From assembly GCA_023375785.1 (NCBI GenBank), contig SZWC01000529.1:135797-183232 (forward strand): a stretch of 47,436 nucleotides of DNA, written 5' to 3'. The notes beneath the pieces were generated by a model. The model was not told the DNA's origin. It saw only the letters and a list, made by a program, of their open reading frames with translations, and did no database searches. The DNA is from Penium margaritaceum (taxonomy: Eukaryota > Streptophyta > Zygnematophyceae > Desmidiales > Peniaceae). Shown here in pieces: positions 11,985 through 21,080 of this stretch. The first letter of the stretch is position 1; each line of letters begins with the position of its first letter. The position numbers were made by a program, and so were the translations under genes.

Positions 11985-12145
11985 TTGGAAGTTGGGTTGG
12001 AAGTTGGGATGGAAGTTGGGATGAAAGTTTGGTTGGAATTTGGGTTGGAAGTTGGGTTGGAAGTTGGGTTGGAAGTTGGGATGGAAGTTGGGATGAAAGT
12101 TTGGTTGGAATTTGGGTTGGAAGTTGGGTTGGAAGTTGGGTTGGA
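11985..12145 (+). repeat. Two copies of a 72-bp higher-order unit
   Basis: The variant string ATGAAAGTTTGGTTGGAATT occurs at 12021 and 12093, 72 bp apart, with the same flanking ATGG monomers. The unit is again a whole number of 12-mers. Confidence 0.85.
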
Positions 12146-14500
12146 AGTTGGGTTGGAAGTTGCATTAGAAGTTGGGTTTGACGTTGGGTTGGAAGTTGGG
12201 TTGGAAGTTGGAATGGAAGTTGGGATGAAAGTTGGGCTGGAAATTGGGTTAAAAGTTGGATTGAAAGTTGGAGTTGAAGTTGGGTTGGAAGCAAAGCTGA
12301 GTTGGGTTGGAAGTTGGGTTGTATGTTGGATTGGAGGTTGGGTTGGACTTTGGGTTGGAAGTGGGGATGAAAGTTGGGTTGGAAGTTGGGCTAGAAGTTG
12401 GGTTGGAGGCTGGGTTGGAAGTCGCGTTGGAAGTTGGGATGGAAGTGGGGATGGATGTTGGGTTTGAAGTCAAGATGGAAGTTGGGATGGAAGTTGGATT
12501 GGAAGTTGCACTGGAAGTTGGGTTGGAAGTTAGGTTTGAAGTTGGGTTGGATGTCGGGCTGGAAATTCAATTGGAAGTTGGGTTGGAAGTTGGGTTGGAA
12601 GGTGGGTTGGAATTTAGGTTGGAAGTTTTGGTAAGCTGGGTTGGAAGTTGGATTGCAAGTTGGGTTGGAAGTTGGGTTGGAAGCTGGGTTGGAATTTGGG
12701 CTAGAAGTTGGGTTGGAAGTTGGGATAGAAGTTGGTATAGAAGTTGGGTTGGAAGTTGGGTAAGAGGTTGGGTTGGAAGTTGGGTTGAAAGTTCGGTTGG
12801 AAGTTGGGCTCGAAGTTGGGTTGGAAGCAGGGTTGGAGGCTGGGTTTGAAGTTGGGTTGGAAGTTGGGTTGGATGTTGAGTTGGAAGTTGGGTTGGAAGT
12901 TGGGCTGGAAGTTGGGTTGGAAGTTGGGTTGGATGTTCCGATAAACTTTGGGTTGAAGTTGTGTTGGAAGTTGTGTTGAAGGTTGGGTTGGAAGTTGGGT
13001 TGGAATTTGGATTAGAAGTTGGGTTGGAAGTTGGGTTGGAAGTTGGAATGGAAGTGGGGATGAAATTTTGGCTAGAAGTTGGGTTGGAAGTTGGGTTGGA
13101 AGTTGGGTTGGAAGTTCGGTTGGAAGTTGGGTTGGACTTTGGGTTGGAAGTTGGGATGGAAGTTGCGATGGAAGTTGGGTTGGAAGTTTGGTTGGAATTT
13201 GGGTTGGAAGTTGGGTTGGAGGTTGGGATGGAAGTTGGGATGGAATTCGGGTTTGAAGTCCGGATGGAAGTTGGGATGGAAGTTGGATTGGAAGGTGGGT
13301 TGGAATTTAGGTTGGAAGTTGGATTGGAAGCTGGGTTGAAAGTTGTGTTGGAAGTTGGGTTGAAAGTTGGGTTGGAAGTTGGGATGAAAGTTGGGATGGA
13401 AGTTGGGTTTGAAGTTGGGATGGAAGTTTGGATGGAAGTTGGGCTGGAGGTTGGGTTGGAAATTGGGCTAGAATTTGGGTTGGAAGTTGGGTTGGATGTT
13501 GGGTTGGAAGTTTAGTTTTAAGTTGGGTTGTAAGTTGGGTTGGAGGTTGGGCTGGAAGATGGGTTAGAAGCTGGATTAGAAGTTGGATTGGAAGTTGCGT
13601 TGCAACTTGGGTTGGAAAATGGGTTTGAAGTGGGATTGGAAGTTGGGTTGGAAGTTGGGATGAAGTTTGGGATGGAAGGTGAGTTGGAAGTTGGGCTGGA
13701 AGTTGGATTGGAAGTTGGGTTGGAAGTTTGGTTGGATGTTGGGTTGCAAGTGGGGATGGAAGTTGGCATGGAAGTTGGGATGGAAGTTGGGATGGAAGTT
13801 GGGTTGGAAGTTGTGTTGGAAGTTGGGTTGGAAGTTGGGCTGGAAGTTGAAATGGAAGTTGTGATGGATGTTCGGTTTGAAGTTGGGATGGAAGTTGAGA
13901 TGGAAGTTGGGTTTGAAGTTAGGTTGGAATTTGGCTGGAAGTTGGGTTGGAAGTTTGGTTGGATGTTGGATTGGAAGTTGAGTTGGAAGTTGGGTTGTAA
14001 GTTGGGTTGGAAATTGGGTTGGAAGTTGGGTTGGAAGTTGGGTTTGAAGTTGGATTGGAAGTTGGGTTGGAATTTGGGTTGGAAGCTGGGTTGGGAGTTG
14101 GGTTGGAAGTTGGGATGGAGTTTGGGATGGAAGTTGGGTTGGAAGTTGGGTTGGAAGTTGGGTTCAAAGTTGCTTTGGAAGCTCGGTTGGAAGTTGGGTT
14201 AGAAGTTGTGTTGGATGTCGGGATGGAAATTGGGATAGAAGTTGGGTTGGAAGTTGGGTTGGACGCTCGATTGGAAGTTGGTTTGGAAGTTAGCTTAGAC
14301 GTTGGGTTGAAAGTTGGGTTGGAAGCTGGGTTGGATGCTGGGTTGCAAGTTGGGTTGGACATTGGGCTCGAAGTTGGGCTGGAAGTTGGGTTGGAAGTTG
14401 GGTTGGAAGTTGGGATGGAAGTTGGGATGAAAGTTGGGTTGGAAGTTGGGTTGGAAATTGGGCTGGAAGTTGGGTTGGAGATTGGGTTGGAAGTTGGATT

Positions 14501-14818
14501 GGAGGGAAGGTGTCTAGAAGACCAAGACACCTCTAGATGCCTTGTAGAACAAGTCACCCCTTCTAGAAGGTGTGCCACCTTCCTGGACCCTCACCTAGCC
14601 TTCTAGAAACTTAAAGAGGAACTCTAGAGGTTGAGCTAGCTTCCTGGCATCCATTTTCCACCTCCCTTGAGGCACGGCATAATTTCATCTTGTGGGACTT
14701 GAACCCGGGCCCCTGCCTCTAGAGGTGGACACCATTAACCACTAAGCCACCTTGGCTTGTCTTTGTGGTGTTCCTTTTTGGAGTCACTCCTGCCATGGTG
14801 AGGAGCATTACTCCAACA
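14501..14818 (-). repeat. 3' LTR of A1, truncated to 318 bp
   Basis: Aligns base for base in length with 17681-17998 of the right LTR with few substitutions, and ends at the polypurine tract. The LTR portion corresponding to 17303-17680 is absent; satellite starts directly at 14500. It retains the tRNA-like segment (about 14686-14756) and two TTCTAGAA motifs (14561-14568 and 14601-14608). Confidence 0.9.
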
Positions 14819-14829
14819 ATCTCCCCCTT
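14819..14829 (-). other. Polypurine tract of A1
   Basis: The minus strand reads AAGGGGGAGAT immediately before the LTR start TGTTGG. This is the expected position and composition of the plus-strand primer of an LTR element, and the same tract occurs in A2. Confidence 0.85.
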
Positions 14830-15957
14830 GCGCATCACCCATGGCAGTTGTCCAAGCTCAACCTGCAACTGAAGAGCCTTTCTCCTCATGGGAGGCGAGT
14901 TCATACATTATTGCTCCCTCCCATTCAGCCCCATCCTTCTTGTGCAGTGCCTCCTTGAGGCTCCTCTTGTGCGAACCCAGTCCAAATGCCCTTGTCGGCA
15001 TCGTATGTTTTTGTCCTTCTTCGCACATGGCTGCTCGTGCGGGGCTCTTGAGGCGGTTGTTGTTCTTGCTGTCCCCTTTTGGCGCCATCCTCTCCAAGCG
15101 CCTGCTCTCCCTCACTTGGAGACCTTGGAGACATCGGTCGACTCCCTGCCTCCACGTCCATATCCGGTGCTTCGGATTCCTCATCCAAAATGGCCGGAAC
15201 AAATTGTGCCATTCATCCATCCCTCGGGCAATCATCTCCGGCTGGTGCTGCTGCGAGGACGTCACCCTCATTCACGTCCTCCGGCGTCTCACCCTCAAGG
15301 AGTGGCATCCACTCCCCCCTCTTGGAGAGACTTGCCTCCTTGTCTGTCCAACGGCTTTTCTCGTCGAACATGACGTCGCGACTCCGCACAATCTGCTGCC
15401 TCCTTGGGTCAAAGAGCCGATACGCCTTGCTTCCGCTCTCATATCCAAGGAAAATACACCGGCGGGTACGTGGGTCCAACTTGCTCCGTCCCTCACGTGC
15501 CTGCACCATTGCATGTGCAACACAACCAAACGTGCGGAGGTGACCCACTGCCGGCTTCCTCCCGCTCCACACTTCTTGTGGCGTCTTCCATGCATTGCTC
15601 TCCTTGTCCTTCAGAGGCTTGGTCGGCATGAGATTCATGATGTATGCTGCTGTCCTTGCCGCCTCCGCCCAATACCATTGTGTAAGGCCGGCGTCGCTCA
15701 ACATGGATCGCACCATCTTAAGGATTGTGCGATTTGCTCTCTCTGCGACGCCATTTTGTTGTGGGGAGTGTGGCGTTGTTTTCTGCCACTCAATCCCCTT
15801 GCTCTTCATCCACCCAAGGCACCCCGCATATTCACCGCCGTTGTCACTCCGGAACGCCTTCACCTTCAACTCTGTTTGCCGCTCCACATCAGCCACAAAC
15901 TCTTGCATGCACGCAAGGACCTCACTCTTCCGCTTCATTGGGTAGAGGTAGAGTTTN

Positions 15958-15958
15958 C
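15958..15958. other. Single N at an apparent deletion of about 85-90 bp
   Basis: Compared with A2 (47125-47213), the bases coding the first catalytic Asp of integrase are missing exactly where one undetermined base stands. It may be a real deletion or a collapsed assembly join. Confidence 0.7.
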
Positions 15959-16660
15959 CAGTTTTGCCGATGCACGCGTCCCCTTGGCGACAAACGGCTG
16001 CCGAGTTGATTTGCCAATGATGCATGGCTCACACACGGTCTCCTTGGTTCCATCAAGGCCGCTGATTTGGAGACCCCGCACCACTTCCCTCTTAGCCATC
16101 TCCTTCACTGTTGATGGAGCAACGTGGCAGAGTCGGCGGTGCCATAGGTCCAGGTCTCCTCCATCCTTCGTTGCAAGGTTGGCGGCGTTGGACCCCAACC
16201 GGCTGCTGAGGATCTTTGCGCGTAGCAGGTACAAGTCGTCCTCCCTCTTGGCACGCGCAATCACCTCACCTTTTCCCTCTTTGCGGATGACGTCCTCCTT
16301 CTTTGTGAAGAGCACCTCAAGTCCCTTGTCGGTAAGGCGGCTGACGGAGAGCAGGTTTGCCCCAAAGTTGGGCATATGCAGTACATTGTAGATTGTGCTC
16401 GTGACAGGTTTTCCATCCACAATTGACTCAATGCGGACGTTACCCTCACCGGCGGCCACCTCTGTTTTTCCATTGGCCACCGTCATGCGTCTCTCCGAGG
16501 CGCCGTAGGTGACAAATGCCGCCCTGTTGCATTGCGTGTGGCGGCCTGATTCGGAGTCGATGACGGCAACTCCCGGATCCTTCAAGTTGGTGGAGTTGTA
16601 CGCCATAAGGGCGTGCTCATCTTTCTTCCCGCCCCGCTGCGACCGATCTGTTTTCTTCTT

Positions 16661-17182
16661 NNNNNNNNNNNNNNNNNNNNNNNNNNNNNNNNNNNNNNNN
16701 NNNNNNNNNNNNNNNNNNNNNNNNNNNNNNNNNNNNNNNNNNNNNNNNNNNNNNNNNNNNNNNNNNNNNNNNNNNNNNNNNNNNNNNNNNNNNNNNNNNN
16801 NNNNNNNNNNNNNNNNNNNNNNNNNNNNNNNNNNNNNNNNNNNNNNNNNNNNNNNNNNNNNNNNNNNNNNNNNNNNNNNNNNNNNNNNNNNNNNNNNNNN
16901 NNNNNNNNNNNNNNNNNNNNNNNNNNNNNNNNNNNNNNNNNNNNNNNNNNNNNNNNNNNNNNNNNNNNNNNNNNNNNNNNNNNNNNNNNNNNNNNNNNNN
17001 NNNNNNNNNNNNNNNNNNNNNNNNNNNNNNNNNNNNNNNNNNNNNNNNNNNNNNNNNNNNNNNNNNNNNNNNNNNNNNNNNNNNNNNNNNNNNNNNNNNN
17101 NNNNNNNNNNNNNNNNNNNNNNNNNNNNNNNNNNNNNNNNNNNNNNNNNNNNNNNNNNNNNNNNNNNNNNNNNNNNNNNNNN
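16661..17182. other. Assembly gap, 522 N
   Basis: Run of undetermined bases inside the gag region of A1. It hides most of the capsid region and the zinc knuckle expected there. Confidence 1.
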
Positions 17183-17285
17183 TCCCATCAAACTTAAGGA
17201 CAGCGCGGCTGCTCTCTTGCTCGCTGGTTGCCATGTCTTGCTGTTGGAAGCGTGAAATCAAGCTGGCTTTGAACCCCTTAGAGGC

Positions 17286-17300
17286 GTGGGCCCATAACCC
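17286..17300 (-). other. Primer-binding site of A1, internal initiator tRNA-Met type
   Basis: The + strand GTGGGCCCATAACCC equals the anticodon-arm segment of initiator tRNA-Met as known in eukaryotes. Two bases separate it from the LTR end at 17303, as in elements B and C. Confidence 0.87.
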
Positions 17301-17637
17301 TTTGTTGGCCTGAGGGTGAGTGTGCACCCTGGAGGGTCCCTAGCAGTGGCTGGTTCACACCACCAACTGTTTTTGCAGAGACTGAAACTGTGAAGGCAAC
17401 TGGTTCAAGGATGGCAAAATCTGGTCAGAGAGAGGCAATATTTTTGGCCTCAATTGACTGGGAATTAACACTTGATCAAGGCTCAAAAGCAGTGGCATTT
17501 TGTAGCCACTGATCTAAGCTTTTCAGAACACCAAAGCATGCCAGATTTGGAGCTTCCTAGCAGATTCTATGGCTTCTAGAGTGCTCCTTGGTAGGCTGTC
17601 CTTTTCCCACCTAGGAAGGCATCCCTTCCCTCCTCTA

Positions 17638-17645
17638 GAAGCTTC
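17638..17645 (-). promoter_or_regulatory. Candidate heat-shock element in LTR A1
   Basis: GAAGCTTC inside CTAGAAGCTTCT matches 12 of the 14 positions of the plant consensus CTnGAAnnTTCnAG. It is palindromic, so it reads the same on both strands. Conserved in A2 as GAAGCTTC (44136-44143). Binding by heat-shock factor is inference. Confidence 0.4.
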
Positions 17646-17865
17646 TGCCCCTTCCTAGATTCCTCAGCTTGCTTCTAGTAGGAGGGAAGGTGTCCAGAAG
17701 ACCAAGACACCTCTAGATGCCTTGTAGGACAAGTCACCCCTTCTAGAAGGTGTGCCACCTTCCTGGACCCTCACCTAGCCTTCTAGAAACTTAAAGAGGA
17801 ACTCTAGAGGTTGAGCTAGCTTCCTGGCATCTGTTTTCCACCTCCCTTGAGGCACGGCATAATTT

Positions 17866-17936
17866 CATCTTGTGGGACTTGAACCCGGGCCCCTGCCTCT
17901 ATAGGTGGACACCATTAACCACTAAGCCACCTTGGC
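17866..17936 (-). other. tRNA-like segment in LTR A1
   Basis: About 63 bases into the LTR the minus strand reads GCCAAGG then TGGCTTAGTGGTTAATGG, a good tRNA A-box/D-arm. About 45 bases on comes GGGTTCAAGTCCC, a B-box. Spacing and order fit RNA polymerase III internal promoters. The anticodon arm is irregular and only three of five T-stem pairs form, so it is a tRNA relic or mimic and not a functional tRNA. The same segment occurs in A2 and in the truncated LTR. Confidence 0.6.
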
Positions 17937-17998
17937 TTGTCTTTGTGGTGTTCCTTTTTGGAGTCACTCCTGCCATGGTGAGGAGCATTACACCAACA

Positions 17999-19997
17999 GG
18001 TTGGAAGTTGGATTGGTAGTAAGGTTGGAAGCTGGGTTGGAAGCTGGGTTGGAAGTTGGGTTGGAAGTTGGGTTGGAAGTCAGATTTGAAGTTGGGATGG
18101 TTGTTGGGATGAATATTGGATTGGAAGTTGGGTTGGAAGTTGGGTTGGAAGTTGGGCTAAAGGTTGGGTTTGAAGTTGGATTGGATGTTGTGTTGGAAGT
18201 TGGGTTGAAAGTTGGGTTGGAAGCTGGGTTGGAAGATGGGTTGGAAGTTGGGTTGGAAGTTGGATTGGAAGTTGGGTTGGAAGATGGGTTGGAAGTTGGG
18301 TTGGAAGTTGGGTTGCAAGTTGAAATGGACGTTGGGATGGAAGTTGGGTTTAATGTTGGGATGGAAATAGGGATGGAAGTTGGGTTGGAAGCTGGGTTGG
18401 ATGTTGGGTGGAAAGTTTAGTTGGAAGTGAGGTTGTAAGTTTGGTTGGCAGTTGGGTTGGAAGTTGGGCTGAAAGTTGGATTGGAAGTTGGATTGGAAGC
18501 TGGGTTGGAAGTTGGGTTGGAAGTTGTGTTGGAAGTTGGGTCGCAAGTTGGGTTGGAAGTTGAGTTGGAAGTTGGGTTGGAAGCTTGGATGGAAACTGCG
18601 ATAGACGTTGGGTTGGAAGTTGGGTTGGAAGTTGGATTGGAATTTGGATTGGAAGCTAGGTTTAAAGTTTGGTTGGACGTTGGGTTGGAAGTTGGGTTGG
18701 AAGTTGGGTTAGAAGCTGCGTTCGAAGTTGGGATGGAAGTTGGTATGGAAGTTGGGTTGGAAGTTGGGTTAGAGGTTGGGTTGGAAGTTTGGTTGGAAGT
18801 TGGGTTTGAAGTTGGGTTGGAAATTGGGTTGGAAGCAGGGTTGGAGGCGGGGTTGGAAGTTGGGTTGGAAGTTGGATTGGATGTTGGGCTGGAAGTTGAG
18901 TTGGAAGTTGGGTTGGAAGTTGGGTTGAAATGTTGGGTTGGAAGTTGGGATGAAATTTTGGTTGGAAGTTGGGTTGGAAGTTGGGTTGAAGGTTGGGTTG
19001 GAAGTTGGGTTGGAAGTTAGATTAGAGGTTGGGTTGGAAGTTCGGTTGGAAGCTGGGTTGGAAGTTGGAATGGAAGTTGGTATGAAAGTTGGGCTGGAAG
19101 TTGGGTTGGAAGTTGCCTTGGAAGTTGGGTTGGAAGTTGTGTTGGAAGTTGGATTGAAATTGGAGTGGAAGTTGGGTTGGAAGCTGGGTTGGAAGTTGGG
19201 TTGGAAGTTGGGCTGGAAGTTGGGTTGGAAGTTGCCTTGGAAGTTGGGTTGGAAGTTGTGTTGGAAGTTGGATTGAAATTGGAGTGGAAGTTGGGTTGGA
19301 AGCTGGGTTGGAAGTTGGGTTGGAAGTTGGGTTGAAAGTTCAATTGGAAGTTGGGTTGGACTTTGGGTTGGAAGTTGGGATGGAAGTTGGGATGGAAGAT
19401 GGACTGGAAGTTGGGTTGGACATTGGGTTGGACGTTGGGATGGAAGATGGGATGGAACTTGGGTTTGAAGTCAGGATGGAAGTTGGGATGGAAGTTGGAT
19501 TGGAAGTTGGGTTGGCAGTTGGGTTGGAAGTTGGGTTGGACGTTGGGTTTGAAGTTTAGATGGAAGATGGGCTGGAAGTTGGATTGGAAGGTGGGTTGGA
19601 ATACAGGTTGGAAGTTGGGTTGGAAGCTGGGTTGGAAGTTTTGTTGGAAGTTGGGTTGGAAGTTGCGTTTTAAGTTGGGATGGAAGTTGGGATGGAAGTT
19701 GGGTTTGAAGTTGGGATGGAAGTTGGGATGGAAGTTGGGATGGAAGTTGGGCTGGAAGTTGGGTTGGAATGTGGGCTGGAAGTTAGGTTGGAAGTTGAAT
19801 GAATGTTGAATTGGACGTTGAGTTGGATGTTGGGTTGTAAGTTGGTTAGGAGGTTGGGTTGGAAGTTGGGTTGGAAGTTGGATTAGAAGTTGGATTGGAA
19901 GTTGGGTTTGAAGTTGGGTTGGAAGTTGGGTTGGAAGTTGGGTTGGATGTTGGGTTGGAAGTTAGGATGGAGTTTGGGATGGAAGTTGGGTTGGACG
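17999..19997 (+). repeat. 12-bp satellite, array II (2.0 kb)
   Basis: Same monomer family and orientation as array I, lying between A1 and B. It includes two copies of a segment of about 119 bp (marker GCCTTGG at 19115 and 19234) and one copy of the recurrent kilobase-unit marker (GGACTTTGGG at 19358). The last five bases, GGACG (19993-19997), are the left target-site duplication of element B. I see no gene in it. Confidence 0.97.
19993..19997 (+). other. Left target-site duplication of B (GGACG)
   Basis: GGACG directly before the LTR start TGTTGAAATAG; the same five bases follow the 3' LTR at 26034-26038. Joined, they restore a normal satellite variant, TTGGACGTTGGG. Confidence 0.93.
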
Positions 19998-20168
19998 TGT
20001 TGAAATAGTGTGCACCTTGTCCACTGCCTAGCTGGCTAGCTACACATAAAGACAAGGCATGCACTGCTCAATGGAGTATGTCCCCTTGGTCTGTTCTGAG
20101 ATGGGCCAGGAATGCACTGCCCATAATGGGTATGTCCCTTGTGGCTCGTCATACGAACCATACCTTTT

Positions 20169-20236
20169 TGGCTTGGTTGATTAGGCACCGGAGTCTCAAA
20201 CCAGAGATCGTGGGTTCAAAACCCGCGACGGTCGCA
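20169..20236 (+). other. tRNA-like segment in 5' LTR B
   Basis: Read as a tRNA lacking its 5' acceptor strand: TG (positions 8-9), D stem GCTT/AGGC, anticodon arm CCGGA-GTCTCAA-ACCAG, five-base variable loop, and T arm with loop TTCAAAA and stem GTGGG/CCCGC. D, variable and T regions have canonical sizes; the anticodon-position bases are CTC. The 7 bases before position 8 cannot pair with the 3' strand, so it is not a functional tRNA. A-box and B-box equivalents are present. Confidence 0.6.
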
Positions 20237-20401
20237 GTTTTCTTTGTGGCCAAAACTGGGGCAAGGAGCTTCTAGGAAGCTTACTATAGCCTGCCTTGAG
20301 GATGACACTTGGCGGTCTAAGGACGCGCCTAGTAGGAATGTAGGATGAGGTTGGCTCCAGTGGAGCCACTATAAGCAGAAGCTTTAGCAAAGCTCTGTAA
20401 G

Positions 20402-20408
20402 TATAAAG
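20402..20408 (+). promoter_or_regulatory. TATA box of 5' LTR B
   Basis: TATAAAG about 405 bp into the LTR, some 120 bp after the GAAGCTT pair. The 3' LTR has TATGAAAG at the equivalent place, so the element there looks weakened. Confidence 0.5.
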
Positions 20409-20651
20409 CATGTACCTTGCATGCATCCATTTACAGTTCTTGCCTTCGAGACTCCTCACAGAGTGTCCAACCAAAGGTAGACTCTAAAGACCAACATGCG
20501 GACTTCGTGAGGTTACAAACCAAACGAGCCTAAAGTGTGGATCCCTCGTTCAAGGGTGATATGTTATCTTGGTTGTAATACCAAGAGCGGTTGGCGGCCT
20601 CCCATGTCGGGACCCGTTTTCTAGACCATTGCTATCCGGTGCATTGACAAA

Positions 20652-20666
20652 TGGTTATGGGCCCAC
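20652..20666 (+). other. Primer-binding site of B, internal initiator tRNA-Met type
   Basis: TGGTTATGGGCCCAC, two bases after the LTR end. Fourteen of its fifteen bases (GGTTATGGGCCCAC) are complementary to the anticodon arm of initiator tRNA-Met; the first base differs from A1 and C. Confidence 0.85.
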
Positions 20667-21080
20667 ACTTCTCGTTCTAAGGCACGCTTCCAAGACCGGC
20701 TAGCGCGTGGTCTTGCAGGGCGCACAGGTCTAACAGGGACACGACCATCGGACGGCTCCATCTGCTCCATCGGCTCCATCGGCTTCTTCAGGTAGGGTGC
20801 ACGCACGTGGCGGACTAGGGGACGAGGAATCGCTCTGTCTTTGTTTGACAAGACCCTCGAGCCCCAGCAGGATTAAGCTCTACCCCTTTATACTTAGGTG
20901 GTGACCCCGAGTCCGTTCTCTCACAACGGCACAATCGCCTTAGGCAATCATCGGCGGGAGGGGTATGCAACGGAATGAACTGCACCTTTGACAACAGTCG
21001 CAGTCACCAGCCTCATGAGCCTCATCGGCCTCAACGAAGCAGAGTAGCAGCAAAGCAGAGAAGACGAGTAACCGCAAGAA
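20667..21080 (+). other. 5' leader of element B
   Basis: Untranslated leader. It shares with the leader of C the stretches TAAGGCACGCTTC near its start, the 9-mer series GCTCCATNN at about 20750-20790, and GGCCTCAACG.AGCAGAG shortly before the gag ATG. No gene is seen in it. These shared blocks are candidates for packaging or translation signals; this is inference. Confidence 0.55.

Larger units (their letters stand above)
1321..14500 (+). repeat. 12-bp satellite, array I (13.2 kb, diverged)
   Basis: Tandem repeats of consensus TTGGAAGTTGGG cover the whole interval. Common monomer variants are ATGG for TTGG (often in pairs), GGAAGCTGGG, GGACGTTGGG, GGATGTTGGG, GGAAATTGGG, TTTGAAG and TTGAAAG. 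Occasional single-base indels shift the 12-bp phase. The consensus + strand is half G and has no C. No stop codon occurs in any frame of the consensus, so long frames reading (LEVG)n, (WKLG)n, (GSWV)n, (PTSN)n, (TQLP)n or (NFQP)n are artefacts. Superimposed are local 72-, 96-, 120- and 132-bp repeats and a kilobase-scale order of variant blocks. I see no gene in it. Confidence 0.97.
14870..17234 (-). pseudogene. gag-pol: Copia Gag-Pol of A1: Gag start, protease and integrase remnants, no RT
   Basis: The Gag start codon is at 17234-17232 (MATSEQESSRAVLKFDG), in the leader just after the primer-binding site. Most of Gag falls in the gap 16661-17182. After the gap comes the protease region with VIDSESGRHTQCN (about 16566-16526), where a DSG(A/T) motif is expected; the Gly appears changed to Glu. 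The GAG-pre-integrase zinc region follows (LWHRRLCHV, then CEPCIIGK near 16020). In the integrase core SDNGGEY and NGVAERANRT keep the second Asp and the Glu, but the stretch with the first Asp (HTDVCG in A2) is missing at the single N at 15958. A TGA at 15215-15213 replaces an Arg codon of A2. The frame then runs into the linker before RT (GAEWEGAI) and is cut off near 14870. Reverse transcriptase and RNase H are gone. Confidence 0.88.
14501..17998 (-). mobile_element. Copia element A1, internally deleted, left LTR truncated
   Basis: Minus-strand Copia element. From right to left: complete 5' LTR (17303-17998), primer-binding site, gag start, a 522-bp gap, protease remnant, integrase, polypurine tract, and a 318-bp remnant of the 3' LTR. 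It belongs to the same family as A2 (43798 onward): LTR, integrase and linker align closely. Reverse transcriptase and RNase H, about 1.47 kb in A2, are missing. The outer 378 bp of the left LTR are replaced by satellite at 14500/14501. It cannot be autonomous. Right flank after the LTR is satellite GGTTG; no matching duplication can be sought on the broken left side. Confidence 0.9.
17303..17998 (-). repeat. 5' LTR of A1, complete (696 bp)
   Basis: On the minus strand it starts TGTTGGTGTAATG and ends CTCAGGCCAACA; the 6-bp ends TGTTGG/CCAACA are perfect inverted repeats. It aligns over its full length with the 699-bp LTR of A2. The TATA box seen in A2 is mutated here (TACAAAAT). A plant-type heat-shock-element candidate CTAGAAGCTTCT covers GAAGCTTC at 17638-17645, with TTCTAGAA at 17741-17748 and 17781-17788. 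The satellite begins at the next base. Confidence 0.93.
19998..20649 (+). repeat. 5' LTR of element B (652 bp)
   Basis: Begins TGTTGAAATAGTG and ends CCGGTGCATTGACA (TG...CA). It contains a tRNA-like segment (20169-20236), tandem GAGCTTCTAGGAAGCTT near 20266-20282, and a TATA box TATAAAG (20402-20408). It aligns throughout with the 3' LTR, from which it differs by about 7% and a 4-bp indel near 20048. A 65-codon frame at 20078-20275 exists in both LTRs but differs at about 13 residues, so I do not call it a gene. Confidence 0.95.

Noticed and set aside
14841..16391. 516-codon + strand frame across A1
   Set aside because: Antisense to the integrase and protease remnants, which carry recognisable Copia motifs on the minus strand.
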